Part shown: in pieces, positions 54,278 to 63,864 of the stretch
Position numbering within the stretch: the stretch's first letter is position 1
Layout of the letters: every line of letters starts with the position of its first letter
Assembly: GCF_001886955.1 (NCBI RefSeq)
Contig: NZ_CP016804.1
Location: 248,001-312,000 of the forward strand
DNA: 64,000 bases
Direction: 5' to 3'
Origin: Halodesulfurarchaeum formicicum
Lineage (GTDB): Archaea > Halobacteriota > Halobacteria > Halobacteriales > Halobacteriaceae
Notes under the pieces: generated by a model
What the model was told of the DNA's origin: nothing
Databases searched by the model: none
What the model saw: the letters and a program-made list of their open reading frames with translations, nothing else
Translations under genes and position numbers: made by a program

Positions 54278-55888
54278 ATGGCCGGTGACCGGGCCCTGCT
54301 CCAGGAGGCGCTCTCGCAGGGCGAACGGACCGACGGCCGCGTCGAGTTCAAAGAGCGGCTCTCCCGGGAGGTCCATCTCTCCGAGGCACGCTTCGAGAGT
54401 CTGGCGGCACAGCTTCGCCATCGCGTACTCTCCGGGGACGGCGAGGCCACCTACGTCGTGGGCGTGACCGACGACGGCGCGATCGCGGGGATCTCACAGG
54501 CGGCCTTCTCCGAGTCGATGGACGTGTTGAGCCTGCTGGCCGAGGAGGCCGGCGCCCACCTCGAATCCGTCGAGACCTGGGGGACCGAAAACGGTGGGCT
54601 GGTCGGCGTGGCGACGATCCAGGACGGCGGGGCCCTGGAAGTCGCCACCGACCACCTCATCGTCGGCACGGCGGGCCACGTCGATCACGGCAAGAGCACC
54701 CTGGTCGGTAGCCTCGTGACCGGCCGCCCGGACGACGGCGAGGGCGGCATGCGTTCCTACCTGGACGTCAAGCCCCACGAGGTCGAGCGCGGACTGAGCG
54801 CGGACCTCTCGTATGGGGTCTATGGCTTCGACGAGGCGGGCCCGGTTCGAGTCGAGAAGCCCGACCGGAAATCAGAACGCGCGGCGGTCGTCGAGTCCGC
54901 CGACCGGGTGGTTTCCTTCGTCGACACCGTGGGTCACGAGCCCTGGCTCTCGACCACGATCCGGGGGCTGCTCGGCCAGAAACTGGACTACGGGCTGCTC
55001 ACTGTCGCCGCCGACGACGGGCCAACCGCGACCACCCGGGAGCACCTGGGCGTGCTTCTGGCGACGGACCTCCCGACTATCGTCGCGATCACCAAGACCG
55101 ACATGGTCGACGAAGCGGCCGTCGAAACCGTCGAGCGGGACGTCGAGCGCCTGCTCCGCCAGGCGGGTCGGAGCCCGCTTTCGGTGTCCCGCCACGGCGT
55201 CGAGGCAGCCATCGAGGAGATCGGGGACGGCGTGGTGCCCATCGTCCGGACGAGCGCGGTCACGATGGACGGGCTCCCGATCCTCGATACGTTCTTCGAG
55301 TGTCTGCCCAAGACCGCTGCAGCGGGCGGTGACTTCCGGATGTACATCGACCGGACCTACCGAATCACGGGCGTGGGGCCAGTTGCCTCGGGCACGATCG
55401 AGTCGGGAACGGTCGAGGCGGGGGACGAACTGCTCGTCGGTCCGGTCGGGGAGACTGGATTCCGGCCGGTCGAGGCCCGGTCGATCGAAACCCACTACCA
55501 CCGCGTCGATCGAGCCGAAGCGGGCCGGATCGTCGGGATCGCCCTGTCGGGAATCGAGGAGTCAGACCTCACTCGAGGGATGGCACTGGTGCCCCGATCG
55601 GCCGATCCGACCCCGACCCGGAGCTTCGAGGCCGAGGTGATGGTGCTCAACCACCCGACTCGCATCCACACGGGCTACGAACCGGTCGTCCATCTGGAGA
55701 CGGTAAGCGAGGCCGCTCGCATCGACCCGCTGGACGGCCAGTTGCTCCCGGGGGACTCCGGCCGGGCACAGATCACGTTCAAGTTCAACCCCTACCTCAT
55801 CGAGGAAGGCCAGCAGTTTGTCTTCCGCGAGGGACAGAGCAAAGGTGTTGGGACCGTAACAGCTATTCCCGGACGCGACTCCCATTAG
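54278..55888 (+). CDS. GTPBP1-like translational GTPase
   Basis: A 536-residue GTPase of the GTPBP1/EF-Tu superfamily. G1 is GTAGHVDHGKST (about 130-141), G3 DTVGHE (about 216), G4 TKTD (about 271) and G5 TSAVTMDG. The first 125 residues are an extra domain (FKERLSREVHLSEARFESLAAQLRHR, ATYVVGVTDDGAIAGI). The last 200 residues hold EF-Tu-like beta-barrel domains 2 and 3 (DRTYRITGVGPVASGTIESG). Archaeal and eukaryotic members are linked to ribosome or mRNA surveillance. It is the first gene beyond the transposon remnant. Confidence 0.88.
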   Translation: MAGDRALLQEALSQGERTDGRVEFKERLSREVHLSEARFESLAAQLRHRVLSGDGEATYVVGVTDDGAIAGISQAAFSESMDVLSLLAEEAGAHLESVETWGTENGGLVGVATIQDGGALEVATDHLIVGTAGHVDHGKSTLVGSLVTGRPDDGEGGMRSYLDVKPHEVERGLSADLSYGVYGFDEAGPVRVEKPDRKSERAAVVESADRVVSFVDTVGHEPWLSTTIRGLLGQKLDYGLLTVAADDGPTATTREHLGVLLATDLPTIVAITKTDMVDEAAVETVERDVERLLRQAGRSPLSVSRHGVEAAIEEIGDGVVPIVRTSAVTMDGLPILDTFFECLPKTAAAGGDFRMYIDRTYRITGVGPVASGTIESGTVEAGDELLVGPVGETGFRPVEARSIETHYHRVDRAEAGRIVGIALSGIEESDLTRGMALVPRSADPTPTRSFEAEVMVLNHPTRIHTGYEPVVHLETVSEAARIDPLDGQLLPGDSGRAQITFKFNPYLIEEGQQFVFREGQSKGVGTVTAIPGRDSH

Positions 55889-55960
55889 GGGGCGTGTTCT
55901 GCCTGAACCACCACAGCAAACCACCCAACGACCCAACACCACGGTACGTCAATCCAACCC

Positions 55961-56914
55961 ATGCCCTCCCGGTCACAACTCGCGAAAAGCAAGCGAATCC
56001 ACCGCCGTACCGGCCGGACCTTCTATCTCGCCACTCGACTGTTTCCCAAGGACGTGCGTGAGGCGACCTACGTCCTCTATGCCTTCTTCCGCATCGCGGA
56101 TGACGTCGTCGACACCACCGAGGATCGATCGCCGGACTCCCAGCGCGAGCGACTCGAACATATCCGGGCGGCCGTGCTCGGGCGGGCCGAGACCGACGAA
56201 CCAGTGTTGCTCGCCACCCGGGAGCTCCTCGTCAAGTACGATATCCCCGAGCACGAGGTCGAGTCCTTCATCGACGCCATGGTCGCCGACATCGACCACG
56301 AGCCCTACGCGACCCGAGAAGAACTCGACGCCTACATGCGCGGGTCGGCGGTGGCCGTCGCGAACATGATGCTCGCGGTGATGGACGTCGACGACGAGGC
56401 CGCAGCCCGTCCGCACGCCGCTGCTCTCGCTGAGGCCTTCCAGCTGACGAACTTCCTCCGGGACGTGCGCGAGGACATTCGGGATTACGACCGCGTTTAC
56501 CTGCCGGGTGAGGTGCGGCAGGCCTACGGGGTCACGATCGACCAGCTCGAAGCCGGCGAGGCCGACACCGGGTTCCGTCGGACCATGCAGGTCGAACTCG
56601 CCCGGACCGAAGCGCGGTATCGTGTCGGCGTGGCGGGGATCCGTCACCTCCCCAAAGGGACCCAGTTTCCGGTGCTCGCCGCCGCGGTGCTGTACGCCGA
56701 GTACCACCATGTCATCGCGAGCCAGGAGTACGACGTGCTGAGCGAGCGCCCCTCCCTTTCGACCTGGCGCAAGCTCTCCCTGGTTGCTCGCACCCGACTG
56801 CACTGGGCGCTCTCTGGCGATCCCGTGGCCGTCTTCGACCGCGTAGCCGCCATCGGCGAGCCCGACCACCTCGACCGGGAGCCCCTACCGCCAGTCGAGG
56901 CGCCGACCCAGTAG
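55961..56914 (+). CDS. crtB: Phytoene synthase
   Basis: A 317-residue squalene/phytoene synthase that joins two geranylgeranyl diphosphates to phytoene. The first aspartate motif is ADDVVDTTED (about 46-55) and the second DVREDIRDYDRVY (about 168-180). The start MPSRSQLAKSKRIHRRTGRTFYLATRLFP fits the family. The 3' end overlaps the cruF end by 30 bases in convergent orientation, so the head and tail of the C50 carotenoid pathway meet here. Confidence 0.95.
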   Translation: MPSRSQLAKSKRIHRRTGRTFYLATRLFPKDVREATYVLYAFFRIADDVVDTTEDRSPDSQRERLEHIRAAVLGRAETDEPVLLATRELLVKYDIPEHEVESFIDAMVADIDHEPYATREELDAYMRGSAVAVANMMLAVMDVDDEAAARPHAAALAEAFQLTNFLRDVREDIRDYDRVYLPGEVRQAYGVTIDQLEAGEADTGFRRTMQVELARTEARYRVGVAGIRHLPKGTQFPVLAAAVLYAEYHHVIASQEYDVLSERPSLSTWRKLSLVARTRLHWALSGDPVAVFDRVAAIGEPDHLDREPLPPVEAPTQ

Positions 56915-57727
56915 TGTCGGCCGGATCGCGGTGTCGAACCGATCGGTTCGAGCCAGTCCCAGTCCCAGGAGGACCGCGAGGATCGCGGGGACCAGGTGCC
57001 CGAAGTAGAGGTTGATCCCGCCCCAGAGGATGACGAAACTCACCAGATCATCGAGCATGAAGGGAGTTCGAGCCAGTCGATCGAGCAACGCGGTGCCATC
57101 GAGCATCCAGTCGAAGATCCAGACAGAGACGGCCCCCGAGAGGACCCAGCCCGCGTAGTTCGAGGCCGGAACGCCGTAGTAGGCCCCGCCCTCGGCGTAG
57201 GCCCAAAAGCCCAGGCCGACCGCGCCGGGGTCGAGCACCAGATCCATCGCGAGGACCATCCCGAGCGTGCCGAGAAGCCTGACTGGGGTCGAGCGGGCCC
57301 GGTCCCCGGCCAGCAGGACGACGAGCAGGTAACTGTTCAACACCAGCGGGAAGAAAAAGACCGGCAGGCCCAGTGGCACCGACCCGAAGAGCATCGGCCC
57401 AAGTTCGATCAGGTAGGCAAAATCGCCGTAGGGGAGGCCGGTGTGGACGCCCACCAGTTCGATGCCGTAGGCGTAGCCGGTGAGCGCGAGCAGGCCGATC
57501 GCGCCGCGGCGGTCGAGGAGCGGGAGCACGCCGACGATCAGTGGGAGCCGCATCACCGCGGTCCCGAAGAGGACCATCGTGGGCTGGAAGGCCAGCGGCT
57601 CCGGGACCCAGCCTTCCGCACTCCCGAGCAGCAACAGCGCGCCGACCACGGGGAACACGACCGCGATGGTGAACCGGTTCTCGGAGACCAGCGTCTCCAG
57701 CCGGCCCTCGATGGCCCGCCTATCCAT
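56885..57727 (-). CDS. cruF: Bisanhydrobacterioruberin hydratase CruF
   Basis: A 280-residue membrane protein with about eight hydrophobic segments. Sequence patterns YGIELVGVHTGLPYGDFAY and LDPGAVGLGFWAYAEGGAYYGVPASNYAGW are those of the CruF/DUF422 carotenoid hydratases. In haloarchaea CruF adds the terminal 2'',3'' hydroxyls at the last step to bacterioruberin. It overlaps lyeJ by eight bases and follows it, and its end overlaps that of crtB. Confidence 0.92.
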   Translation of the reverse strand: MDRRAIEGRLETLVSENRFTIAVVFPVVGALLLLGSAEGWVPEPLAFQPTMVLFGTAVMRLPLIVGVLPLLDRRGAIGLLALTGYAYGIELVGVHTGLPYGDFAYLIELGPMLFGSVPLGLPVFFFPLVLNSYLLVVLLAGDRARSTPVRLLGTLGMVLAMDLVLDPGAVGLGFWAYAEGGAYYGVPASNYAGWVLSGAVSVWIFDWMLDGTALLDRLARTPFMLDDLVSFVILWGGINLYFGHLVPAILAVLLGLGLARTDRFDTAIRPTLLGRRLDWR

Positions 57728-58547
57728 AGACGAATGATGAGAGGCCGCCGACGGTCAAGAGCCCACCGACGAGTGTGTTCACCGCGGGATACCACCAGTA
57801 GGCCCGGTCGATCGATATTCCGGCCCGACGGATTCCCCAGAGCAGGATCGGGTAGACGGCGAGAACGGCCCCGAGTCGCCAGTCCAGCAGCCCGAAAGAG
57901 AGCGCGGCGCCGGTCCAGAGCAGCCCGCAGTACCGGACTGCGCCGCGCTCGCCCAGCCAGGTGGCGGTGGTCCGCAGGTCGGCCGCCCGATCCGGCTCGA
58001 TATCGGGAATCGCCGAGAAGGTGTGCATCGCCATCGCCCAGAGCCAGCCACCGAAGACGGCGGCGAGGGGCGGTTGACTCCCCGCGAGCGCGGTGAACGT
58101 CGCCAGTCCCGGGAGGATGTAGAGCCCGTTCGAGAGCGAATCGAACAGGGGCCGCGCCTTGAACCGGAGCGGCGGGGCGGAATAGGCCGTCGCAAGGAGG
58201 GCCCACCCGGCCAGTGCCGGCCAACTCGCCCGTGGGAGCGTGGCCGCGACGGGCACCAGCAACAGCCCGCTCCCCAGCACCGCGACGGTGACCGGCCACT
58301 GGTCCCGGTAGCGGGCTTCCCGGCCCCCCTTTTTCGGGTTGTATTGGTCCGTGTCCCGATCGAAGATGTCGTTGACGCCGTAGAGATAGACGTTCGCGGG
58401 CAGGAGGAAGTAACCAACGAGCAACCCGACGGTGGGTGAGAGAAGCGCATCGAGAGTCGACGCGCCGTAGGCGGCCCCCACGAGCACGGGCCCGGCCAGG
58501 TAGAGCCAGAATCGGGGCCGGGAGAGGACGACGAGATAGCGGAGCAT
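57720..58547 (-). CDS. lyeJ: Lycopene elongase/1,2-hydratase LyeJ (UbiA family)
   Basis: A 275-residue UbiA-superfamily prenyltransferase with about seven to eight membrane segments. The prenyl diphosphate motif is NDIFDRDTDQYN (about 58-69). In haloarchaea LyeJ adds C5 units to lycopene and hydrates it in the route to bisanhydrobacterioruberin. It sits between crtD and cruF in the order found in other haloarchaea. It begins three bases before the crtD stop. Confidence 0.93.
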   Translation of the reverse strand: MLRYLVVLSRPRFWLYLAGPVLVGAAYGASTLDALLSPTVGLLVGYFLLPANVYLYGVNDIFDRDTDQYNPKKGGREARYRDQWPVTVAVLGSGLLLVPVAATLPRASWPALAGWALLATAYSAPPLRFKARPLFDSLSNGLYILPGLATFTALAGSQPPLAAVFGGWLWAMAMHTFSAIPDIEPDRAADLRTTATWLGERGAVRYCGLLWTGAALSFGLLDWRLGAVLAVYPILLWGIRRAGISIDRAYWWYPAVNTLVGGLLTVGGLSSFVYG

Positions 58548-58550
58548 GGC

Positions 58551-60086
58551 CTACCGTTCGTCCGCGATGAGGTAGTTCGCGGTGTGCTCGCCGCTGATCA
58601 AGGTCATCGGGACGCCGATGCCCGGCGTGGTGTACGAACCAGTGAAGTACAGCCCATCCAGGGCCCCGGAGCGATGGCCGGGCCGGAACACTGCGGTCTG
58701 GCGTAGCGTGTGGGCCAGGCCGAGTGCCGTGCCCTGGACGCTGTTGTAGAACTGTTCGTACTCCGAGACCGAGACGATCCGCTCGAAGACGATCCGATCC
58801 CGGAGGTCGGTGTCAGTCTCGTCGGCCAGGTCCCGAAGGATCTTGTCCCGGTAGGCCTGGCGGGTCGCCTCGTCGTCGTCCAGGCCAGGCGCGATAGGCA
58901 CGAGGACCACGACCGCGCTGTGGCCGGCGGGTGCGACCGTGTCGTCGGTCTCGGACGGAACCGAGACGTAGTAGGCGGGGTCCTCGGGCCAGGCCGGGTT
59001 CTCGAAGATGGTGTCGAAGTGGTCCTCCCAGTTCCCGGGCAGGACGAGGGTGTGATGGGCCAGTTCGGGCACCTCGCCCTCGACGCCCAGGTAGAGCATG
59101 AATGCCGAGGGAGCGTACGTTCGTGAGTCCCAGTATTCGGCGTCGTACTGGCGGGCTTCCGGCTTCAGGAGTTCCTGCTCGGTGTGGGCGTAATCGGCGT
59201 CCGAGACGACGAGGTCGGTCGCGTACTCGCCCGTGTCCGTGCGCACGGTGAAGTTCCCTCGCGTCCCGCGAATCGCCGTAACTGGCTCGTCGGCGTGAAA
59301 CTCGACACCCAGATCCTCGTTCAACTCGACGAGGGCGTCGACGACCCCGCCGATGCCACCCTCGGGGTAGAACACGCCGAGGTTGAAATCGACGTGGCTC
59401 ATCAGGTTGTAGAGCGCGGGGGTGTTTCGCGGTGCGCCCCCGAGGAAGACGAGGGTGTACTGCATGATCTGGCGGAGTTTGGGGTGTTCGAAGTAGCCCT
59501 CGACGTGGTCCTGCATCGTCCCGAGCAGGGTCAGACCGCGGGCGTACTTCACGAGCCGCGGATCGAGGAAATCCCGCAGGCGCGAGCGATCCTCGTAGAC
59601 GAAGTGTTCCATCCCGATCTCGTAGTTCTCCTGTGACTTATCGAGGTAGTCCTGCAGGGCCGCCCCGGCCCCGTCCTCGAAGGCCTCGAAGAGTTCGATG
59701 GTTCGGTCCAGATCGGGGGTGATGTCGATGCGGTCTCCCGCTGGCTGGCGGTCGAGCCCTGGTGGGTCCCCGTCCGGACGTGGTCCGACGTTCTCCTTGA
59801 AGAAAAGCCGGTAGTGTGGATCCAGATGCTCCAGGTCGTAGAACTCCCCTGGCGAGCGGTCGAAGTGGTCGAAAAAGCGCTCGAAGACGTCGGGCATCAG
59901 GTACCAGGAGGGCCCCATGTCGAAGCGAAAGCCCTCGGCCTCCATGACCGCCGCCCGCCCGCCCAGTTCCTCGTTTTTCTCGATCACGCGCACGTCGGCC
60001 CCGGCGTCGGCCAGGTAGGCGGCGGTGGCCAGCCCACCGAAGCCGGCCCCGACGACGGTCACGTCCCGACCGGAGAGCACAGTCAT
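58551..60086 (-). CDS. crtD: Carotenoid 3,4-desaturase CrtD (phytoene desaturase family)
   Basis: A 511-residue FAD-dependent desaturase of the CrtI family. The FAD motif is VTVVGAGFGGLATAAYLADAGADV (about 9-32); the C-terminal GLYFTGSYTTPGIGVPMTLISGEH is the family signature. Because it is grouped with lyeJ and cruF it is most likely the 3,4-desaturase CrtD of bacterioruberin synthesis, although phytoene desaturase CrtI cannot be separated by motif alone. The ATG at 60086 begins MTVLSGRDV. Confidence 0.92.
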   Translation of the reverse strand: MTVLSGRDVTVVGAGFGGLATAAYLADAGADVRVIEKNEELGGRAAVMEAEGFRFDMGPSWYLMPDVFERFFDHFDRSPGEFYDLEHLDPHYRLFFKENVGPRPDGDPPGLDRQPAGDRIDITPDLDRTIELFEAFEDGAGAALQDYLDKSQENYEIGMEHFVYEDRSRLRDFLDPRLVKYARGLTLLGTMQDHVEGYFEHPKLRQIMQYTLVFLGGAPRNTPALYNLMSHVDFNLGVFYPEGGIGGVVDALVELNEDLGVEFHADEPVTAIRGTRGNFTVRTDTGEYATDLVVSDADYAHTEQELLKPEARQYDAEYWDSRTYAPSAFMLYLGVEGEVPELAHHTLVLPGNWEDHFDTIFENPAWPEDPAYYVSVPSETDDTVAPAGHSAVVVLVPIAPGLDDDEATRQAYRDKILRDLADETDTDLRDRIVFERIVSVSEYEQFYNSVQGTALGLAHTLRQTAVFRPGHRSGALDGLYFTGSYTTPGIGVPMTLISGEHTANYLIADER

Positions 60087-60135
60087 GTCAGGTAATTCAA
60101 CGGCTGGTACCAAAAAGCGATGGGCCCCGGTAACC

Positions 60136-61071
60136 TCACTCCAGGCCGAAACTACTCGCGAGGATCGACTCGTGGCGGTCGCCGGCGGTGTAGGTCGGCC
60201 CGCCAAGCACGTCGATGGTCACCCGGGCGGGGCCGAAGACCGCCGGGTCGATCTGGGAGAGGTCCCAGTCGACACGCTCGTAGATGGCCTCGAAGGGCTC
60301 GCCGTAGGTCACGGCGGCGGTCGAGGCCACGTCTGCCAGCACCGAATCGTCCTCGCGAACGGTGAGATGGACGTCCCCGCCGTAGACGACGGCGTCGTTG
60401 ACCCGACCCATGGCGGTCTCCTCGCTTGCCGCGACAGGGGGCACTGGGGCGGATCCGCTTGCGGTGATTACGTCCGTGGGGTCATATCCTAGCTCGAAGA
60501 GCCGGAAGACGGCGAGTTCGGCGGCCCGACCGGCCCCGCTGACGCTCCCGGCCAGGCTGGCGGTGCGGTAGGCCGGCAGGTAGACGGCCTGGGGGTCGAC
60601 GCCGGCCCGCTCGGCGACGTGCTCGGCGACCGAATCCGTTGGCTGCTGGTCCGTTTCGACACTCAGGACGGACAGGTCGAAGGCCTCTGCGTACTCCAGG
60701 CGCTGGTACTCGGTCTCTTCGGCGACCTGGGCGCGGGCCGGGCCCGAACCCAGCCCCTCGAAGTCTGACAGGGCGAGTTCCCAGCCGGCTTTCTGGGAGC
60801 CGAGCAGGGCGAGCCCGGGCTGGTCGGTCGCGAGTTCGACGTGGGGGCGGGGGAAATCGGCGACGGTGTCCATCCGGGTCTGGACGGTGGCCAGCCCGGC
60901 GGTCTGTAGCTCGGTGAGCAGCAGGCCGGCCTCCAGCCCGCCGTCGGCCTCGATGCCGAAGTCGATGACCGTCGCGCCCGAGGGGAGTTCGTGGGGCGAG
61001 ACCCCGAGTTCGTCGGCAAAATCCAGCGCCTCGTCGGCCAGTTCGATGGCCATCCGGTTGAGCGGCTCCAT
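60136..61071 (-). CDS. mch: Methenyltetrahydromethanopterin cyclohydrolase-like protein
   Basis: A 311-residue enzyme of the Mch family that interconverts methenyl- and formyl-pterins. Patterns include MEPLNRMAIELADEALDFA, ATVIDFGIEADGGLEAGLLLTEL, VYLPAYRTASLAGSVSGAGRAAELAVF and AMGRVNDAVVYGGDVHLTV. In haloarchaea it would act in one-carbon metabolism on folate or methanopterin; the cofactor is not certain. The ATG at 61071 begins MEPLNRM. It lies upstream of crtD on the same strand with 50 bases between. Confidence 0.92.
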   Translation of the reverse strand: MEPLNRMAIELADEALDFADELGVSPHELPSGATVIDFGIEADGGLEAGLLLTELQTAGLATVQTRMDTVADFPRPHVELATDQPGLALLGSQKAGWELALSDFEGLGSGPARAQVAEETEYQRLEYAEAFDLSVLSVETDQQPTDSVAEHVAERAGVDPQAVYLPAYRTASLAGSVSGAGRAAELAVFRLFELGYDPTDVITASGSAPVPPVAASEETAMGRVNDAVVYGGDVHLTVREDDSVLADVASTAAVTYGEPFEAIYERVDWDLSQIDPAVFGPARVTIDVLGGPTYTAGDRHESILASSFGLE

Positions 61072-61168
61072 GGCCCGGGGTTTTCCGTCCTCGGATAAAG
61101 AGTTTCGTACCTGGGGAGTTACCGAGCTCTATGGCGCTCTACTTCCGGCCCGTTTGCGACCGCGACCA

Positions 61169-63253
61169 TCACACTTTCGAGGATTCCCGTGCCTGATCGG
61201 CCCGACGATTCAACTGTTCGAGTCGACGCTCGTTCGCGTTTTCGAGATCGGCCGGAAGCTGATCGCTCGCCTCGACCAGTCTCGTCTGGACGCGGCCGAG
61301 ACGCTCCTGGACCGTTCGCAGACTTTCATCCGCACGGCCTCGATCCCCGGCCCGTGCCTGGTCGGCTGCTCGCTGGGCGGCCTCGCCGACAGCTTCGAGG
61401 GCGCGGGCGAGCCCCTGGATCGCGTTCTCGGCGCCACCACCGGGTTCCGAATCGGTCTCGCCATCCTCCTCAGCGAGTGCCGCGACGGCCGCGCTCGTCT
61501 CCGTTGCGACGTCGGCGAGGTAGGTCGCAAGCGAGGCTTTGCCGGTCCGGGGTTCGGAGAGGCGGACTCGCCCCTGGCCGGTCGGGTTGACGCGATACGC
61601 GCCGAGTTCGTCGTCGGTGTCTCTGACTTCGGTCGTGTAGGCACCGCCCTGGTGGAGGTACACGCCATCCCGGTCGAGAAGCGGGGCATCGTAGATGCGC
61701 CCGGCAAAATCGTCCTCGATGGCCATGGCATTTAGCTCGCTGTCCGCGCCCTCGGGGTCGATTTCGAGTTTCATCGAGTGCTCGCGAGCGACAAGCGGGA
61801 TCTCTCCTTCGACGCCGGCGGTCGTGGGCCCGCTCGCTTCCTCGTCGACTCTTACCGATTCGCTGTGGGGTTCGACACCGGGGCCGTTGACCGTCAACCG
61901 ATGGTCCCCACTCGGGACGTCCCGAGCGACTGCCACGCCGCGGAAGGTGGGGAGTGCTTCGGGTTCGCTCTCGAGCAGCGCCACGGACTCGACCCCGAGG
62001 TCTTGTGTGGTCAGCCCCTCGCCGTCGGGGGCGTCCTCGCTGGTCACTGTCTCCGTGATCCCGGCGATCACCGTATTAATCGACGGCGGCTGGGAAATCG
62101 CGTCGTATCGGTCGGCCAGCGTCGACCGGTGGTTTGGCTCGGTGATGTCCTCGGCCGGGTCGTCATAGCGGGCCTGTTCCCAGGGAACCCCGGCTGTCGT
62201 AATGTGGCTTGCTAGCATGTCTTCCGCGAAATCGGGGATGGCGAACTCGAAGCTCAACTGGGGGCCTGTGAAGTCGGTGATGTGTTCGACCTCGCTCGTC
62301 GGGACGAGGTCGTAGGCCACGGCGTCGTCTCGGTCGCTCTCCTCGTACTGAAAGACCGTGCCCGTCGCCCGGCCGGGCAAGTCCCCCGGTGGCGAAGTGA
62401 GGTCGGCAAACGACCGGATCGTCAGTTCCTCGGCGATGAGGTCTTCGGGCTCGATCGAGGGGAGTCGATCGTGCTCGTAAATCGGCTCGCCATCGAGCTC
62501 GGGCACCACGTAGGGGAGTCGTGACCCCTCGTCCCGTGGCAGGCCGTACGCGATCGGGATGTTGATGATGTCTTCGAGGCCCTCGATGCTGCTGTTGGTG
62601 ATGTCCGCGAAGGTATCTTCGAGGGAGAATCGCTGGAACCGATCCGCGACGTCGTTGACCGAGAGCGCACTGGAGTGTGAGCCGAGTTCCGAGAGGATAC
62701 GGGGAATACGCCCCGGGGCGGGGTCGAGAAACTCGTTGTTGGGCACGGTGCCCGAGTGGGAGCTTGCGACGTACAGCTGTGGCTCACCGGTGTCCGTATC
62801 GACGAAGACGTGGAGGACCTCCCAGTCATGCCAGTGAAAGTTCGTCGTGAACTGGTCGAAGGTCGAGTAGTACCAGAACTGGATGACCGCGAGTGGCGAC
62901 TCCTCGTAGCCGACCCCGTGGTAGAACACCGTCGGATCCGGTGGGCTGTCCGATTCTTTCGCTCGGTCGGTGTACCCGTCGAACGCGTCGAACCCGTCGA
63001 CGATGGGTTCGCCGTCCTGTTCGGTCTCGTAGACCCGTGGATCGGTCGGAAACCACTTCTCGTGGGCATCGAAGTACAGCGTCGGGGCGAACTGCTCGGC
63101 GAGTTCGCGAGCGCGCTGTTCGTCCAGGGGACTCGTCTTGCCGTCTTCGGCAGGCGAGATCGACGAACAGCCAGCCAGCGAGGACATACCAAGTGCCGTG
63201 GCTGCCGTGAGGAAGGTCCGTCGGTCGACGGTGGTCGAATCGTCGAGTGACAC
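61169..63253 (-). CDS. Tat-exported lipoprotein with Vps62-like domain
   Basis: A 694-residue exported protein. The N-terminus is DRRTFLTAATALGMSSLAGC, a twin-arginine signal (RR at 11-12) followed by a lipobox with C29, so the mature protein is probably lipid-anchored outside the cell. Residues about 45-170 contain FAPTLYFDAHEKWFPTDPRVYE and HDWEVLHVFVDTDTGEPQLYVASSHSGT, which resemble the Vps62-related/DUF946-type pattern. The C-terminal 100 residues form a coiled-coil-like Ala/Glu-rich helix. The start is GTG at 63253, with a CTTTAACGG box A at about -28 to -36. The function is unknown. Confidence 0.72.
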   Translation of the reverse strand: MSLDDSTTVDRRTFLTAATALGMSSLAGCSSISPAEDGKTSPLDEQRARELAEQFAPTLYFDAHEKWFPTDPRVYETEQDGEPIVDGFDAFDGYTDRAKESDSPPDPTVFYHGVGYEESPLAVIQFWYYSTFDQFTTNFHWHDWEVLHVFVDTDTGEPQLYVASSHSGTVPNNEFLDPAPGRIPRILSELGSHSSALSVNDVADRFQRFSLEDTFADITNSSIEGLEDIINIPIAYGLPRDEGSRLPYVVPELDGEPIYEHDRLPSIEPEDLIAEELTIRSFADLTSPPGDLPGRATGTVFQYEESDRDDAVAYDLVPTSEVEHITDFTGPQLSFEFAIPDFAEDMLASHITTAGVPWEQARYDDPAEDITEPNHRSTLADRYDAISQPPSINTVIAGITETVTSEDAPDGEGLTTQDLGVESVALLESEPEALPTFRGVAVARDVPSGDHRLTVNGPGVEPHSESVRVDEEASGPTTAGVEGEIPLVAREHSMKLEIDPEGADSELNAMAIEDDFAGRIYDAPLLDRDGVYLHQGGAYTTEVRDTDDELGAYRVNPTGQGRVRLSEPRTGKASLATYLADVATETSAAVAALAEEDGETDSEPGGGAENAIQGLARALEAVGEAAQRAADQARAGDRGRADESLRTVQERLGRVQTRLVEASDQLPADLENANERRLEQLNRRADQARESSKV

Positions 63254-63308
63254 GATATATCTTTTCAGGGGAGTGAGCCGTTAAAGCGTGGCCGTTGGAT
63301 GACTTTGC

Positions 63309-63404
63309 TCAGAAGAGATCTAGCAACTCGATGGCCACCTCGATTAGCTTGTCGAGCCGCCCGCTCGATTCGGACTCGTCTGGCTCGGTTTCCGGGTCGG
63401 TCAT
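63309..63404 (-). CDS. Small acidic ORF (31 residues)
   Basis: A very short frame, translated by hand: MTDPETEPDESESS then GRLDKLIEVAIELLDLF, an acidic tail and an amphipathic helix. It has a normal start and stop and a coherent haloarchaeal amino acid composition. It lies between the Tat lipoprotein and DUF7533 genes. It is a weak candidate; no family was recognised. Confidence 0.35.
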   Translation of the reverse strand: MTDPETEPDESESSGRLDKLIEVAIELLDLF

Positions 63405-63511
63405 AGGGCTTCTTCAACCGGTTGCTTCGTCAAATTATTGATGGTGGTCACGCTGGAAAAAGATCTTCAGTTGGAGAACACCGATCCTCGGATAGCTCGG
63501 ACAACCCTCGC

Positions 63512-63757
63512 TCACTGATCCTCGGGCGGCCGTTCGACAATCCGATCGGCGAGCGACTGGAGGAACTCGCCGGGCACGTCCTCCGGGGTCCAAAGCAGTC
63601 GCTCGACCATCACGAGCCCAGCCGCCACCCCCGTCCCGACGAACCCCAGCAGCAACTCTCCGCGGGCGAGAAGTGAGAGCCCGAACACGCCGATCGGGAG
63701 CGCGAACAGAAGCGTCCCACCGAGCGTGAACAGATCGACGATTCCCAGCTGCGACAT
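63512..63757 (-). CDS. DUF7533-like small membrane protein
   Basis: An 81-residue protein with two membrane helices (about 8-30, VDLFTLGGTLLFALPIGVFGLSLL, and about 35-53, LLLGFVGTGVAAGLVMVERLL) and a soluble tail ending in VERPPEDQ. The pattern resembles a haloarchaeal family annotated DUF7533; its role is not known. The ATG at 63757 begins MSQLGIVDL. It is divergent from the gene at the right edge. Confidence 0.7.
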   Translation of the reverse strand: MSQLGIVDLFTLGGTLLFALPIGVFGLSLLARGELLLGFVGTGVAAGLVMVERLLWTPEDVPGEFLQSLADRIVERPPEDQ

Positions 63758-63864
63758 ACTGGTGATTTTGCCTCCGGCACGAAAAGCCGTTCGTCGCGTT
63801 CCCCGCGTATTGTGGCATCAGTGTTTTCATGTGAGAGAACCAATTAATATGTGCGAGTGTTACC

